From UBA1275 sp002323515 (lineage in GTDB: Bacteria > Bacteroidota > Rhodothermia > Balneolales > Balneolaceae): a stretch of 64,000 nt of DNA. A model generated the notes under the pieces. That model was not told the DNA's origin. It did not search any database and saw nothing but the letters and a program-made list of their open reading frames with translations. The translations under genes were made by a program, and so were the position numbers. Positions 25,370 through 35,217 of this stretch are shown here, one piece after another; position 1 is the first letter of the stretch; each line of letters opens with the position of its first letter. The stretch covers positions 127,442 through 191,441 of the forward strand of contig CAXGAH010000002.1 in the NCBI GenBank assembly GCA_964007875.1, read 5' to 3'.

Positions 25370-27108
25370 TAAAGACATCATATGTGATTTTATGCTTGGC
25401 TATCGGTCTATCCTTTAGCGCATGTACCAGTTCTAAGTGGACAATAGAGTCGACCCGGGCAATTGATCGTACAGAATTTGATTTAATAGAAGAAGATGTT
25501 TTCCTGGAAATGAGTCAAGTATCTAGTCCCAATATGCCTATATTAGTGTTTGATGTTTGGCATATAGAGACCTATGATTACTCCCTAAAGATTCAAAGTA
25601 ATAGATATTTGCAACGCTATAGACCTTCCTTAAGCTCCGCATTTTTTGGTATTTTAGGTGCTAGTGCTGCGTACTTGACAGCGGATTTATTGTCACCTAA
25701 TAGCACACAGCAATATATACTATATGGATTGGGCGCTTTAAGTTTAGTTACAGGTTTAGCGGGAGATAGAAGTTGGGGTAAAGCTACATCTACTGGTGAA
25801 CAAAGGCTATTGAAGCAAACCGGTGTAATTCAATTAAGTGATACACTTAGAGCAACTAAGCAGCCTACTATATCCCCAAACTACACTATCTACAATGATC
25901 TTGAGGCAATCGCCATACGAAATAATGTTACCTTCGATAAGAATAGCTATTTCATCAACTTATTAGAAGATATTAATCCCAGTAGTTTCTTAGTTCAAGA
26001 AAACCAAAGTATACGAGTTGAACTTGAATTTAATGATAGTCTCTATTCTCAGATTATCCCTGTAGAAGATATTTTTGAGCGTTTTGTAGTAGTTGAAACA
26101 GAAGTTACGGCCTTGCGGCAAAATCCAGACAATACCAACAATTCCATATTGACTGATTTAGCTAGGGGAAGTGAGTTGCTATTGCTAGGTGAATTGGACA
26201 ACTGGTATGTTGTGCGTTACGGAATTGCTGAAACTTACATCTCAAAAAATGACTCCAAATTAATTTGGCGTCCAACTGATTACATAGGTGAGTTGTCCAT
26301 AATTACCCTTCCAAATGTACCCTTTGGAAATGTAGATATAGAGCGCGAGATACCTGTACGATTGACCGAAAATAACCAAGCGGGGGCCTTTATCTTAGGC
26401 AACGAATATTATGGAGATAGTTTCCCTAACAAACGATATGCAGAAAGGGATGCAAAGCTCATAGAAGAGTATCTTATCAACAGTTTTGGATTGGGTTTTG
26501 CAGGTATTCGAACGTCCATAAATACATCAAGGATAGAGCAGTTTAGATACAATTGGGATGAATTTTTAAAACGTAAACAAGCAAATAGAAAACAGCTCAT
26601 ATTATATGTAAATGGTTATGTTACAATAGATAATGAAGGTAATCTAATGTATATGTTAGGTGATGAAGCTTCAAGTTATCGTCAGAATAATAGCCTAGTA
26701 CTTGCCCATTTATTCCAAGATGCAATTGATGCGGGCTTTACCGAGCTTTTTATGATAGGAGATTTATTCTTTGATACCGGAAATGAGACAAATACTGTCT
26801 CTAGGGATAAGTATTACGATGCTTTCTATGCTCTAAATTCTACTTTATTAGCTAGCAGAGGAATTAACTTTGGCCTGCTTTTTTCATCTGATGGTAGGAG
26901 CGATTCACAATTGTACTCTAAGCAGGCTATTGCTCAAAAGTATCACAGTATATTTAGTTATTACTTAGCCGATGCGATAAAAAAAGGGAATTACACGTCT
27001 AATCAGTTGCTTAATTATGTTCAAAGAAATGTGGACTATACCGCTCGTAGATTACACGATACACCCCAAAATGTTGTATATTTTGGTAATGCAAATATTG
27101 AGTTCTAA
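25360..27108 (+). CDS. Lipoprotein with SH3-like domain and inactive caspase-like domain
   Basis: This 582-residue protein has a lipoprotein signal (LSFSAC, Cys22), a glycine-rich hydrophobic stretch (about 93-135), a bacterial SH3-like segment (about 245-305, with TALRQNP and DNWYVVRYG), and a region (about 341-515) that follows the caspase-fold pattern. AFILGNEYYG matches the first strand, NKRYAERDAKLIEEYL the usual N-x-x-x-D-A helix, LILYVNGY the strand that normally ends in SGHG, and LFMIGDLFFD the strand that normally reads LDACFSG. The catalytic His (G419 here) and Cys (L469 here) are both absent, so it is probably a non-proteolytic binding or sensor protein. It is wedged between ackA and pta. 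The fold call is by eye. Confidence 0.6.
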   Translation: MGVIKTSYVILCLAIGLSFSACTSSKWTIESTRAIDRTEFDLIEEDVFLEMSQVSSPNMPILVFDVWHIETYDYSLKIQSNRYLQRYRPSLSSAFFGILGASAAYLTADLLSPNSTQQYILYGLGALSLVTGLAGDRSWGKATSTGEQRLLKQTGVIQLSDTLRATKQPTISPNYTIYNDLEAIAIRNNVTFDKNSYFINLLEDINPSSFLVQENQSIRVELEFNDSLYSQIIPVEDIFERFVVVETEVTALRQNPDNTNNSILTDLARGSELLLLGELDNWYVVRYGIAETYISKNDSKLIWRPTDYIGELSIITLPNVPFGNVDIEREIPVRLTENNQAGAFILGNEYYGDSFPNKRYAERDAKLIEEYLINSFGLGFAGIRTSINTSRIEQFRYNWDEFLKRKQANRKQLILYVNGYVTIDNEGNLMYMLGDEASSYRQNNSLVLAHLFQDAIDAGFTELFMIGDLFFDTGNETNTVSRDKYYDAFYALNSTLLASRGINFGLLFSSDGRSDSQLYSKQAIAQKYHSIFSYYLADAIKKGNYTSNQLLNYVQRNVDYTARRLHDTPQNVVYFGNANIEF

Positions 27109-27229
27109 TAGGGTGCATTCACTTGAAGTGTAGTGCTAAAAACTAATTTTATTGTTATATCAAAAACTTTGGTTCGCGAAGCCCAATAAATCTGAAAACC
27201 TAGTTAAAAAGTCTGGTAAATACATAGTC

Positions 27230-28267
27230 ATGAATTTCACCGAGTTGCTACGCGTTAAGACAAAAGAAAGTCAATCAAAAATAGTATTAGCCCGATCCTC
27301 AGATCCAAGAGTACAACAAGCGGCTAATCTACTTGTGGAACTAGAAATAGGAGAAGTCTATTTGGTTCGGAATCATAGTGAGGGGGGGCTAAATTCTTTG
27401 GATAGCACCGAAGTAGATAATAATCGAAAGGTGGTTGCATCAACCCGAGGGAATGATGCGTCGATTGAGCTAAACTCAAAGATTCATTGGATCGATCCGT
27501 GGGAAGATTCACGTCGAGAAGAATTCGCAGACTTTCTTTATGAAAAAAGAAAAAACAAGGGATGGAGTCGTGAACGCTGCGAAAAAGTTATTTTTGATCC
27601 ACTTTATTTCACAGGTTGTCTGTTAGCGATGGGGTATATGGATGTTGGTGTGGCAGGTTCGGTTTCAACAACGCGAGATGTGCTGCGGGCGGCCATTCAT
27701 ACCATTGGACTAAGATCTGGTTCAAACACCATTTCAAGTAGTTTTATCATTGAATTATCTACTGGTGAGGTAGTGAGTTTTGGAGATTGTGCGGTTATTC
27801 CTATGCCAAATGCGGAACAATTAGCCACAATAGCACATGATTCTGCTATGGTATATCACTCTATAACCGGTGTAGAACCTAAGATTGCATTATTGTCATT
27901 TTCTACTAATGGCAGTGCCGATCATGAGCGTGTACAAGTCCCAATTGATGCTTTGCAGGTGTATAAAGAACAGGGCGGTTGCTTTGAAATTGATGGTGAA
28001 TTGCAGTTTGATGCAGCCTGGGATGCCGCTGTCGCGCGTCGTAAAGCCCCGCATAGTATAGTAGCAGGGCAGGCGAATGTCTTTGTGTTTCCAAGTTTAG
28101 AGGCCGGCAATATAGGCTATAAAATGGTGGAGAGGTTAGCTGGAGCAAGGGCAACTGGGCCAATTATTCAAGGGCTAAATAAACCCATGTTGGATCTCTC
28201 TAGAGGTTGTGATGCCAATGATATAGTAAACACCGCCTGTGTGGGCATAGTAATGACAAAAAACTGA
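27230..28267 (+). CDS. pta: Phosphate acetyltransferase
   Basis: Pta makes acetyl phosphate from acetyl-CoA and works with AckA. The 345-residue single-domain protein shows the Pta/PTB blocks: KIVLARSSDPRVQQAANLL at the start, DPLYFTGCLLAMGYMDVGVAGSVSTT, SFGDCAVIPMPNAEQLATIA, LLSFSTNGSADH, FVFPSLEAGNIGYKMVERL and GPIIQGLNKPMLDLSRG. Start chosen at the ATG of MNFTELL; an upstream in-frame TTG would add 26 residues of poor quality. The insert around 55-85 is longer than usual. manA follows after 4 bp. Confidence 0.94.
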   Translation: MNFTELLRVKTKESQSKIVLARSSDPRVQQAANLLVELEIGEVYLVRNHSEGGLNSLDSTEVDNNRKVVASTRGNDASIELNSKIHWIDPWEDSRREEFADFLYEKRKNKGWSRERCEKVIFDPLYFTGCLLAMGYMDVGVAGSVSTTRDVLRAAIHTIGLRSGSNTISSSFIIELSTGEVVSFGDCAVIPMPNAEQLATIAHDSAMVYHSITGVEPKIALLSFSTNGSADHERVQVPIDALQVYKEQGGCFEIDGELQFDAAWDAAVARRKAPHSIVAGQANVFVFPSLEAGNIGYKMVERLAGARATGPIIQGLNKPMLDLSRGCDANDIVNTACVGIVMTKN

Positions 28268-28271
28268 CGTT

Positions 28272-29246
28272 ATGGAACATCTTTATCCACTTATTTTTGA
28301 ACCCATCATAAAGGAAAAGTTATGGGGAGGTAAGAGCCTGCATGAGGTCTTAGCTAAGCCACGTACCGGTGATTATGATGGTGAATCCTGGGAATTATCT
28401 GGAGTTCCTGGAAATATTTCAATCGTTCGTAACGGCCCACATACCGGTAAAAGCCTGACAGAACTCATCGAGCAATTCAAAGGCGATTTGGTTGGTGACC
28501 ACGTGTATAATAAGCACGGTAATATGTTTCCTCTGTTGTTTAAGTTTATTGATGCTCAACAAGATTTATCTATACAAGTACACCCAAATGATGAATTGGC
28601 TCACATACGTCATAATAGTTTTGGCAAAACAGAAATGTGGTATGTGATCGATACGGATCCGGATGCCAGTCTTATTGTTGGATTTAATAAACAAGTAGAT
28701 GCTCGCCAGTATATGGACTGCGTTCAGGACAACAAGCTTATGAGTGTACTAAACCGGGAGAAGGTACAGCCCCATGACGTGTTTTTTATTCCTGCTGGTC
28801 GGATACACACTATTGGGAAGGGTTTATTAATTGCCGAGATACAACAAACATCGGATATTACCTATAGAATACATGATTTTGACCGGGTCGATGCGAATGG
28901 GAATAAACGAGAATTACACAACGATTTAGCTGTTGAAGCCATAGATTTTTCCATCCCAGATTCTTACAAGACTAGCTATGATATTGAAGCGGGAGAGCAG
29001 CTTATTGGAGCCTCAGATTATTTTGTAACCAAAAGGCGGTTCATAAATGAACTCACCACTTTAGAATTTGGTCATTCTTCTTGCACTGTTCTCATGTGTA
29101 TAGAGGGGAGTCTTGAGGTATCCCTTTTTGAGGAACTTCCTACTATTTCAAAAGGCACTACTGTTCTTATACCAAGCTGCATTGAAGAACTTACATTGAC
29201 ACCGGAAGGCAATAGTATTTTACTAGAAATTCAAATACCCGACTAG
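28272..29246 (+). CDS. manA: Mannose-6-phosphate isomerase, class I (short Bacillus-like type)
   Basis: ManA interconverts mannose-6-phosphate and fructose-6-phosphate for mannose use and GDP-mannose supply. The 324-residue cupin protein has EKLWGGKSL at its N-terminus, WELSG, the zinc-ligand segment SIQVHPNDELAH (Gln/His near 94-96), GKTEMWYVI with the zinc Glu, and PAGRIHTIGKG with the second zinc His and the catalytic Arg region. Length fits the Firmicute/Bacteroidota short form (E. coli 391). It is the last gene of the greA-ackA-pta run. Confidence 0.94.
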   Translation: MEHLYPLIFEPIIKEKLWGGKSLHEVLAKPRTGDYDGESWELSGVPGNISIVRNGPHTGKSLTELIEQFKGDLVGDHVYNKHGNMFPLLFKFIDAQQDLSIQVHPNDELAHIRHNSFGKTEMWYVIDTDPDASLIVGFNKQVDARQYMDCVQDNKLMSVLNREKVQPHDVFFIPAGRIHTIGKGLLIAEIQQTSDITYRIHDFDRVDANGNKRELHNDLAVEAIDFSIPDSYKTSYDIEAGEQLIGASDYFVTKRRFINELTTLEFGHSSCTVLMCIEGSLEVSLFEELPTISKGTTVLIPSCIEELTLTPEGNSILLEIQIPD

Positions 29247-29410
29247 CTGTAGTTTTTTATCGAGCCGATAGAGAAACTCAATAAGAAAGCCTGACAATTA
29301 GCCAGGTAATTCACTATGTTTAGAGTTGTTCTAAATAGGCTTCTTTTAATGAACGGAAGCATCATTGCTTAGGTTTAGCAGGTAATACTAATCTATTAAA
29401 ACAGCATAAT

Positions 29411-30856
29411 ATGAGTAAAGAGACCAAGGCCTTAAAGTCTATGATTGGTGAAGAGTATAAATATGGATTCACAACCGCCATCGAATACGAAGATTTTCCA
29501 AAAGGAATAAGTGAAGACATAATACGTGAACTCTCTAGCAGAAAAGAAGAACCTGAGTGGATGCTTGAATTCCGCTTGAAATCGTATCGTGCTTGGTTAG
29601 AGATGGAAGAGCCAGAATGGTTCAATGCCACTTACACGAAACCTGATTTTGAGAACTTACTTTATTACTCAGCACCCAAAAAAAGACCAAGTCTAGACAG
29701 TCTAGACGATGTGGATCCCAACATAAGAGAGACCTATGAAAAATTAGGTATTCCTCTTGAAGAACAAAAAATGTTGGCTGGTGTGGCAGTTGATGCGGTA
29801 TTTGACAGCGTTTCCGTATTTACCTCGTTTAAAGAAAAATTGGCTGAAGCGGGGGTTATTTTTTGCTCTATCTCTGAAGCGATAAAAGAATACCCAGACT
29901 TAGTGAAGAAGTATATGGGCGCGGTTATACCTGCACGCGACAATTTCTATTCGGCCCTAAATTCTGCAGTCTTCTCGGATGGATCTTTTTGCTATATCCC
30001 TAAAAATACGACATGTCCGATGGAGTTGTCCACGTATTTCCGTATTAATAACATGGAATCAGGTCAGTTTGAGCGCACGCTAATTATTGCGGAAGAAGGA
30101 GCGAGTGTTAGTTATTTGGAAGGGTGTACTGCTCCTATGTATGATGAGAATCAATTGCATGCTGCAGTAGTAGAATTAATCGCTTTAGACCATGCTGAAA
30201 TCAAGTATTCAACTATACAAAATTGGTATTCTGGTGACGAAAATGGAAAGGGTGGAATCTACAATTTTGTTACTAAAAGAGGGATTTGTAAAGGAGATAA
30301 TAGTAAGATTTCATGGACCCAATTAGAAACTGGGTCTGCGGTAACTCTTAAGTATCCATCGGTAATTCTACAAGGTGATCACTCAATCGGGGAGTTTTAT
30401 TCCGTGGCGGTTACTACAAAAAAACAACAAGCAGATACTGGAACTAAAATGATTCATTTGGGTAAGAATACCCGCAGTACCATCATTTCTAAAGGTATTT
30501 CAGCCGGTGAGTCCAATAATAGTTACCGTGGTGAAGTAAAAATTGGCAAAAAAGCTACAGGATCGAAAAACTATTCAGTCTGTGATTCTATGCTTATTGG
30601 TCAAAGTTGCGGCGCTCATACATTCCCTTACATTTCATCTGAAAATGCGAGTAGTAGTGTTGAACATGAGGCTACGACTTCGAGAGTGGGAGAGGAGCAG
30701 ATTTTTTACCTAATGCAACGAGGTATCAGTGAACAAGACGCGATTTCCATGATTATTAACGGTTTTGTTAAAGACGTCTTAAAGGAATTACCTCTTGAAT
30801 TTGCAGTCGAGGCTAATAAGCTATTGGATATCAAATTAGAAGGAAGTGTAGGATAA
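29411..30856 (+). CDS. sufB: Fe-S cluster assembly scaffold SufB
   Basis: SufB is the scaffold of the SufBCD complex on which Fe-S clusters are built. The 481-residue protein begins with YKYGFTTAIEYEDFPKGIS and carries the conserved beta-helix core, including CSISEAIKEYPDLVKKYMG, SYLEGCTAPMYDENQLHAAVVE, IQNWYSGDENGKGGIYNFVTKRG, and the C-terminal SCGAHTFPYI with the Cys/His region plus EATTSRVGEEQIFYLMQRG. Length is typical. It is the first gene of a plus-strand suf operon; the 164-bp gap upstream should hold the promoter, but no Rrf2-type regulator gene is adjacent. Confidence 0.97.
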   Translation: MSKETKALKSMIGEEYKYGFTTAIEYEDFPKGISEDIIRELSSRKEEPEWMLEFRLKSYRAWLEMEEPEWFNATYTKPDFENLLYYSAPKKRPSLDSLDDVDPNIRETYEKLGIPLEEQKMLAGVAVDAVFDSVSVFTSFKEKLAEAGVIFCSISEAIKEYPDLVKKYMGAVIPARDNFYSALNSAVFSDGSFCYIPKNTTCPMELSTYFRINNMESGQFERTLIIAEEGASVSYLEGCTAPMYDENQLHAAVVELIALDHAEIKYSTIQNWYSGDENGKGGIYNFVTKRGICKGDNSKISWTQLETGSAVTLKYPSVILQGDHSIGEFYSVAVTTKKQQADTGTKMIHLGKNTRSTIISKGISAGESNNSYRGEVKIGKKATGSKNYSVCDSMLIGQSCGAHTFPYISSENASSSVEHEATTSRVGEEQIFYLMQRGISEQDAISMIINGFVKDVLKELPLEFAVEANKLLDIKLEGSVG

Positions 30857-30900
30857 CGTACCGAACAACCCATAAATAGTAATAATCAAATCATAGTATA

Positions 30901-31656
30901 GTGTTAGAAATTAAAAACCTACATGCCGTCGTAGAAGGTGAAGAACTAGAAATTTTAAAAGGTGTTAATTTAACAGTTGACAAAGGTGAGATCCACGCAA
31001 TTATGGGCCCAAATGGAAGTGGAAAAAGTACTCTTTCCAAAGTAGTTTCTGGTCATCCAGAATACGAAGTAACGGAAGGAACCATTTTGTTTGAGGGAGA
31101 GGATATTACTGAAATGGATGCCGATGAGCGAGCCCATTTGGGATTATTTTTAGCCTTTCAGTATCCAGTTGAGGTACCAGGTATAACAAATAAAACCTTG
31201 CTTAGAGAAGCTTATAATACCATTGCTCGTGCCAACGAACGTGAGGAGTTGGACCCTCTAGAATTTGAGGATTATCTAATATCTAAATTAGAAATCATCG
31301 AAATGAAAGATGAATTTCTCAATCGCTCCATCAATACAGGTTTTTCGGGTGGTGAAAAGAAAAAAAATGAAATATTTCAAATGGCTGTATTAAACCCACG
31401 CCTCTCATTTCTAGATGAAACCGACTCGGGCTTAGATATAGATGCACTAAAGGTCGTATCTGACGGTGTCAACAAGATCGCAAGTCCAGAAAATGCAATT
31501 GTTATGATTACCCATTACCAGCGACTTTTGAATTATATAAAACCAGATTTTGTGCACGTAATGATGAATGGTAAAATTGTTAAGTCTGGAAATATTTCGT
31601 TAGCTGAAGAATTGGAAGCCAACGGATATGATAAGATGCAAAAAGAATTAGCCTAA
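30901..31656 (+). CDS. sufC: Fe-S cluster assembly ATPase SufC
   Basis: SufC is the ABC-type ATPase of SufBCD. The 251-residue protein has Walker A GPNGSGKST (36-44), the Q-loop FLAFQYPVEVPG, signature FSGGEKKKNEI, Walker B LSFLDETDSGLD and switch His in MITHYQRLL. The start is GTG; no ATG is available at the right place, and MLEIKNLHAVVEG fits the family N-terminus. It sits 44 bp after sufB and 16 bp before sufD. Confidence 0.97.
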   Translation: MLEIKNLHAVVEGEELEILKGVNLTVDKGEIHAIMGPNGSGKSTLSKVVSGHPEYEVTEGTILFEGEDITEMDADERAHLGLFLAFQYPVEVPGITNKTLLREAYNTIARANEREELDPLEFEDYLISKLEIIEMKDEFLNRSINTGFSGGEKKKNEIFQMAVLNPRLSFLDETDSGLDIDALKVVSDGVNKIASPENAIVMITHYQRLLNYIKPDFVHVMMNGKIVKSGNISLAEELEANGYDKMQKELA

Positions 31657-31672
31657 ATAGGAGATGGTATAA

Positions 31673-32968
31673 ATGAGCAGTGTAAGTACAAAAGAGTTAA
31701 TTCATTCCTATGTCCAATTACCAGGTGTACTCTGTGAGAATTTCATAGAACTGAGATCACAGGCAAAAGAAAACCTAGATAACTGCGCATTCCCTACTAA
31801 AAAGGATGAAGAATGGCGCTTTACGGATCTCAAGTCCATCACATCGAATAAATTTGAAACGGTAGAAACCAGTGTAGCTCAAGCTGATCTTGAGTTGGAC
31901 GAATACCACTTAGCTGAAGCCATGAACTCAAGATTAGTATTTATCGATGGTAACTTCAGTCCGACGCACTCTGCTATTGAAGGGATGCCAGATGGAGTAA
32001 TTGTAGGTAATATTAATGACTTCCCTGATCATGAGCTGCTTCGCTCACACTTAGGGACCATAACCAACTACGAAGATGATGTATTTGTCTCTCTGAATGA
32101 TGTCAATTTTCAAGATGGAACGTTCATTTATGTACCCAAGGAAACGGTTATTGAACAACCAATACATATTCTGAATGTATTTACCAATCGAAATAATCCA
32201 CATTTTGTAACACCTCGAGTATTATTTGTGGGTGAGATGTATTCAAAGGCTACAATTATTGAAGAGCATATTGGCCTTTCGGATAATGTATATTTAAATG
32301 TCCCTGTCAATGAATTTAGGCTCTATAACGGGGCTCATGTTCACCATGCACGGATACAGCGTGACAGCAAAAATGCGTCGCACATATCACGACCTGTCGC
32401 TATGTTAGATGCCTATGCAGAATACCATTCATACACTATTTGCTTGGGTTCTAAATTATTCCGTAATGAACCCAGAGTTATACAGAACGCGGAAGAGGTG
32501 GACTTCACTGTTGATGGTTTAGTACTTATTGATGGAGAGCAAATTGCAGATACGCATTCTATCATGGATCACCGATTTTCTCATGGAAACTCACATCAGT
32601 TACACAAAGTGGTTGTTAACGACCAGGCCCACTCAATCTTTAATGGTAAAATCTTTGTAGCAAAAGACGCTCAAAAGATAGACTCCTTTCAAGAAAACAG
32701 AAACTTACTCATTTCTGACACAGGTAAAGTAAATACAAAACCACAACTTGAAATATTTGCTGATGATGTGCGGTGCTCTCACGGTGCAACCATAGGTCAA
32801 TTACAAGATGAAGAAGTGTTTTACTTACAGAGTAGAGGGCTTACTGAGCAAAAAAGTAGGGAATTACTGGTTTATGCATTTGCTCTTGAATCGGTTGAGA
32901 GCATGGCGGTTAAATCAGTAGAAGAATTATTATTAAAAGAAGTAATCGCCTACACCAACAGAGATTAA
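31673..32968 (+). CDS. sufD: Fe-S cluster assembly protein SufD
   Basis: SufD pairs with SufB in the SufBC2D scaffold. The 431-residue protein has the SufD N-terminal helical part with PTKKDEEWRFTDL (about 40-52), the beta-helix core with SFQENRNLLISD and KPQLEIFADDVRCSHGATIGQL near 355-380, and the closing EVFYLQSRGLTEQKSRELLVYAF. An unusually good Shine-Dalgarno (TAGGAGAT) lies about 8 bases before the ATG, in contrast to most genes here. Confidence 0.95.
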   Translation: MSSVSTKELIHSYVQLPGVLCENFIELRSQAKENLDNCAFPTKKDEEWRFTDLKSITSNKFETVETSVAQADLELDEYHLAEAMNSRLVFIDGNFSPTHSAIEGMPDGVIVGNINDFPDHELLRSHLGTITNYEDDVFVSLNDVNFQDGTFIYVPKETVIEQPIHILNVFTNRNNPHFVTPRVLFVGEMYSKATIIEEHIGLSDNVYLNVPVNEFRLYNGAHVHHARIQRDSKNASHISRPVAMLDAYAEYHSYTICLGSKLFRNEPRVIQNAEEVDFTVDGLVLIDGEQIADTHSIMDHRFSHGNSHQLHKVVVNDQAHSIFNGKIFVAKDAQKIDSFQENRNLLISDTGKVNTKPQLEIFADDVRCSHGATIGQLQDEEVFYLQSRGLTEQKSRELLVYAFALESVESMAVKSVEELLLKEVIAYTNRD

Positions 32969-33007
32969 ATTGTATAGTAGACGATTGAACATATTCAAAA
33001 GATAACG

Positions 33008-34231
33008 ATGGGTGATATAGATTGGAATCACATACGAAGTCAATTCCCTGTGCTTAAAACACAAGTGAATGGGCATGCACTGAGTTACTTAGATAATGGT
33101 GCAACTAGCCAGATGCCAGAGTCCGTTATAACTAGATTAACCGACTACCATCGTTATGAGCATGCTAACATTCATCGTGGTGTACATCATCTGTCACAAA
33201 CAGCTACTTCAGTCTATGAGGATACCCGTAGTTTGGTTAGGGATTTTCTACATGCTGAGAGTCTTGAGCAAATCATATTCACGACAGGAACAACCGATTC
33301 CATCAACCTAGTGGCTCAATCGTGGGGCAGTATCAACCTTTCTGCGGGCGACGAAATTATATTATCGGAGATGGAGCACCATGCTAATATAGTTCCATGG
33401 CAAATGATTGCTCAAAAAACAGGAGCCATCATTAAAGTGGTGCCACTTCTTGATAATGGTGAATTAGACTTAGAGGTGTATTCAACTTTATTGTCTGAGA
33501 GAACAAAAATGGTTGCCTTAGTTCATGTATCTAATACGTTAGGTACAGTCAATCCTGTTGCAGAAATAACAGAAAAAGCAAAATCTGTTGGAGCAAAAGT
33601 ACTGATCGACGGTGCACAAGCAACTCCACATATGAAGGTTGATGTACGGAAGTTAGGAGTTGATTTTTACACCTTTTCTGCACATAAAATGTGTGGTCCT
33701 ACAGGTTTTGGTGTATTATATGGAGATAGGTCACTTTTAGAATCTATGCCCCCGTACAGAGGAGGAGGAGATATGATAGATAAGGTTAGTTTTTCAGGAA
33801 CAACCTTCAATGATCTTCCTCATAAATTTGAAGCTGGAACACCACCTATTGCTGCTGGTATAGCATTTGGCGAGGCTATACGGTACTTAAATGATATTGG
33901 GTTGGATGAAATTACTCAACGAGAGTCTTATCTCTTAGATTATGCCATGGAAGGTTTTAGTACTTTGGATCATGTTCAATTCATAGGCACCTCCGATAAT
34001 AAAACATCGGTCATTTCTTTTTTATTAGATGACATTCACCCAACAGATGCAGGTACTATATTAGATAAGTATGGTATTGCAATACGTACCGGACACCATT
34101 GTACACAACCGATTATGGAACGCTATGGCATTCCAGGTACCATACGCGCCTCACTTTCTTTTTATAACAATGAAGCAGATATTGATTCATTGATTAACGG
34201 CATAATTGAAACACAATCATTTTTTAATTAA
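33008..34231 (+). CDS. sufS: Cysteine desulfurase SufS
   Basis: SufS is a PLP enzyme that takes sulfur from cysteine as a persulfide. The 407-residue protein has the group II desulfurase layout: YLDNGATSQMP near the N-terminus, ATTDSINL-type TTGTTDSINLVA, SEMEHHANIVPWQ, LIDGAQATPH, PLP lysine K227 in SAHKMCGPTG, and the active-site C365 in RTGHHCTQP. It lies 39 bp after sufD. No sufE or sufU partner is present in the operon, although SufS enzymes normally depend on one. Confidence 0.96.
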   Translation: MGDIDWNHIRSQFPVLKTQVNGHALSYLDNGATSQMPESVITRLTDYHRYEHANIHRGVHHLSQTATSVYEDTRSLVRDFLHAESLEQIIFTTGTTDSINLVAQSWGSINLSAGDEIILSEMEHHANIVPWQMIAQKTGAIIKVVPLLDNGELDLEVYSTLLSERTKMVALVHVSNTLGTVNPVAEITEKAKSVGAKVLIDGAQATPHMKVDVRKLGVDFYTFSAHKMCGPTGFGVLYGDRSLLESMPPYRGGGDMIDKVSFSGTTFNDLPHKFEAGTPPIAAGIAFGEAIRYLNDIGLDEITQRESYLLDYAMEGFSTLDHVQFIGTSDNKTSVISFLLDDIHPTDAGTILDKYGIAIRTGHHCTQPIMERYGIPGTIRASLSFYNNEADIDSLINGIIETQSFFN

Positions 34232-34240
34232 ATTGTTGAA

Positions 34241-34792
34241 ATGGCTAAAATTAAAGAAATAGAACGAACACCAAATCCTGACGCCATGCGATTTGTACTC
34301 GCAGAGCCTTTGACTAATGGGGTAACGCGGTCCTATGAAGATGCGCAGGAGGCTAAGGATGACCGTTTAGCTGCATCCATATTTAAAATAGAACATGTGA
34401 TCAATGTGTATTATGTGGATCGTTACATTACTGTAACTCAAGATGGTGGAGCTGTTTGGTCAGAGCTATTAAGGAAATTAGCCCCACCCATTCGTGAGGC
34501 AGAAGCACAAGAAAATCTAGTTGATGATGCCGAAGTACATGTGAGTAAAGAAGCTCTAGATTCGGATGACCCTAGATTACAGGAAATCAACCGGATGCTT
34601 GATGAGCAAGTACGTCCCTATCTACTAGCTGATGGTGGAGGTTTGAAAGTGATCAGCCTAGAAGAAAATAGACTCAAAGTACATTACCAAGGTGCTTGTG
34701 GAACATGCCCAACAGCGACAACGGGTACCTTGTACGCCATAGAAAGTATGGTCAAGAGAGTAGATCCAGAAATACAAGTCATCTCGGTGTAA
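34241..34792 (+). CDS. Nfu-type Fe-S carrier/scaffold protein
   Basis: The 183-residue protein has an Nfu N-terminal domain (about 8-95, with TPNPDAMRFVL and a second Nfu_N-type strand FKIEHVINVYYVDRYITVTQ) and a NifU-like C-terminal domain (about 108-183) with the Cys pair C153-x-x-C156 in GACGTCPTATTGTL. This pair binds a transferable 4Fe-4S cluster in the family. It starts 9 bp after sufS and is followed immediately by the A-type carrier gene, so it probably passes clusters on from SufBCD. Confidence 0.92.
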   Translation: MAKIKEIERTPNPDAMRFVLAEPLTNGVTRSYEDAQEAKDDRLAASIFKIEHVINVYYVDRYITVTQDGGAVWSELLRKLAPPIREAEAQENLVDDAEVHVSKEALDSDDPRLQEINRMLDEQVRPYLLADGGGLKVISLEENRLKVHYQGACGTCPTATTGTLYAIESMVKRVDPEIQVISV

Positions 34793-34793
34793 C

Positions 34794-35138
34794 ATGTCAG
34801 AGATTACCATTAGTGAAACTGCTTATCATCGAATATGTGAAATAAAAGGGATCGATTCGGATGAGCAAAAAAATCTATTGCAAATATCCATCATCAGTGG
34901 AGGTTGTAGTGGTTTAAGCTATGATTTAAAGCTAGTTGAAGAGCATGAACTAACCATAAAAAAAACAGATCACCTTTTTGAATATCCGGATTTCAGTTTA
35001 TACATAGATATGCGAAGCTACTTAATATTAGCGGGTACAGAGTTAGATTTTAGTGATGGATTAGAAGGGAAAGGATTTCACTTTCACAATCCTAATGCAA
35101 GTCGCACATGCTCTTGTGGAGATAGTTTCTCGATATAG
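34794..35138 (+). CDS. A-type Fe-S carrier (SufA/IscA/HesB family)
   Basis: The 114-residue protein has the family's first Cys in ISGGCSGLSYDL and the C-terminal CSCGDSFSI pair (Cys-x-Cys-Gly), the three cluster ligands of A-type carriers. It begins 1 bp after the nfu stop. The sequence between is a little divergent (YPDFSLYIDMRSYLILAGTELDFSDGLEGKGFHFHNPN), but the domain pattern is complete. Which of SufA, IscA or ErpA it replaces cannot be told. Confidence 0.92.
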   Translation: MSEITISETAYHRICEIKGIDSDEQKNLLQISIISGGCSGLSYDLKLVEEHELTIKKTDHLFEYPDFSLYIDMRSYLILAGTELDFSDGLEGKGFHFHNPNASRTCSCGDSFSI

Positions 35139-35217
35139 TAATTTGTGAGTTTGTACCTACGGTCAATTTGTGACTCTTACATCGAATTGTGAAACCGTTG
35201 ATTATTTTGAAAAAAGT

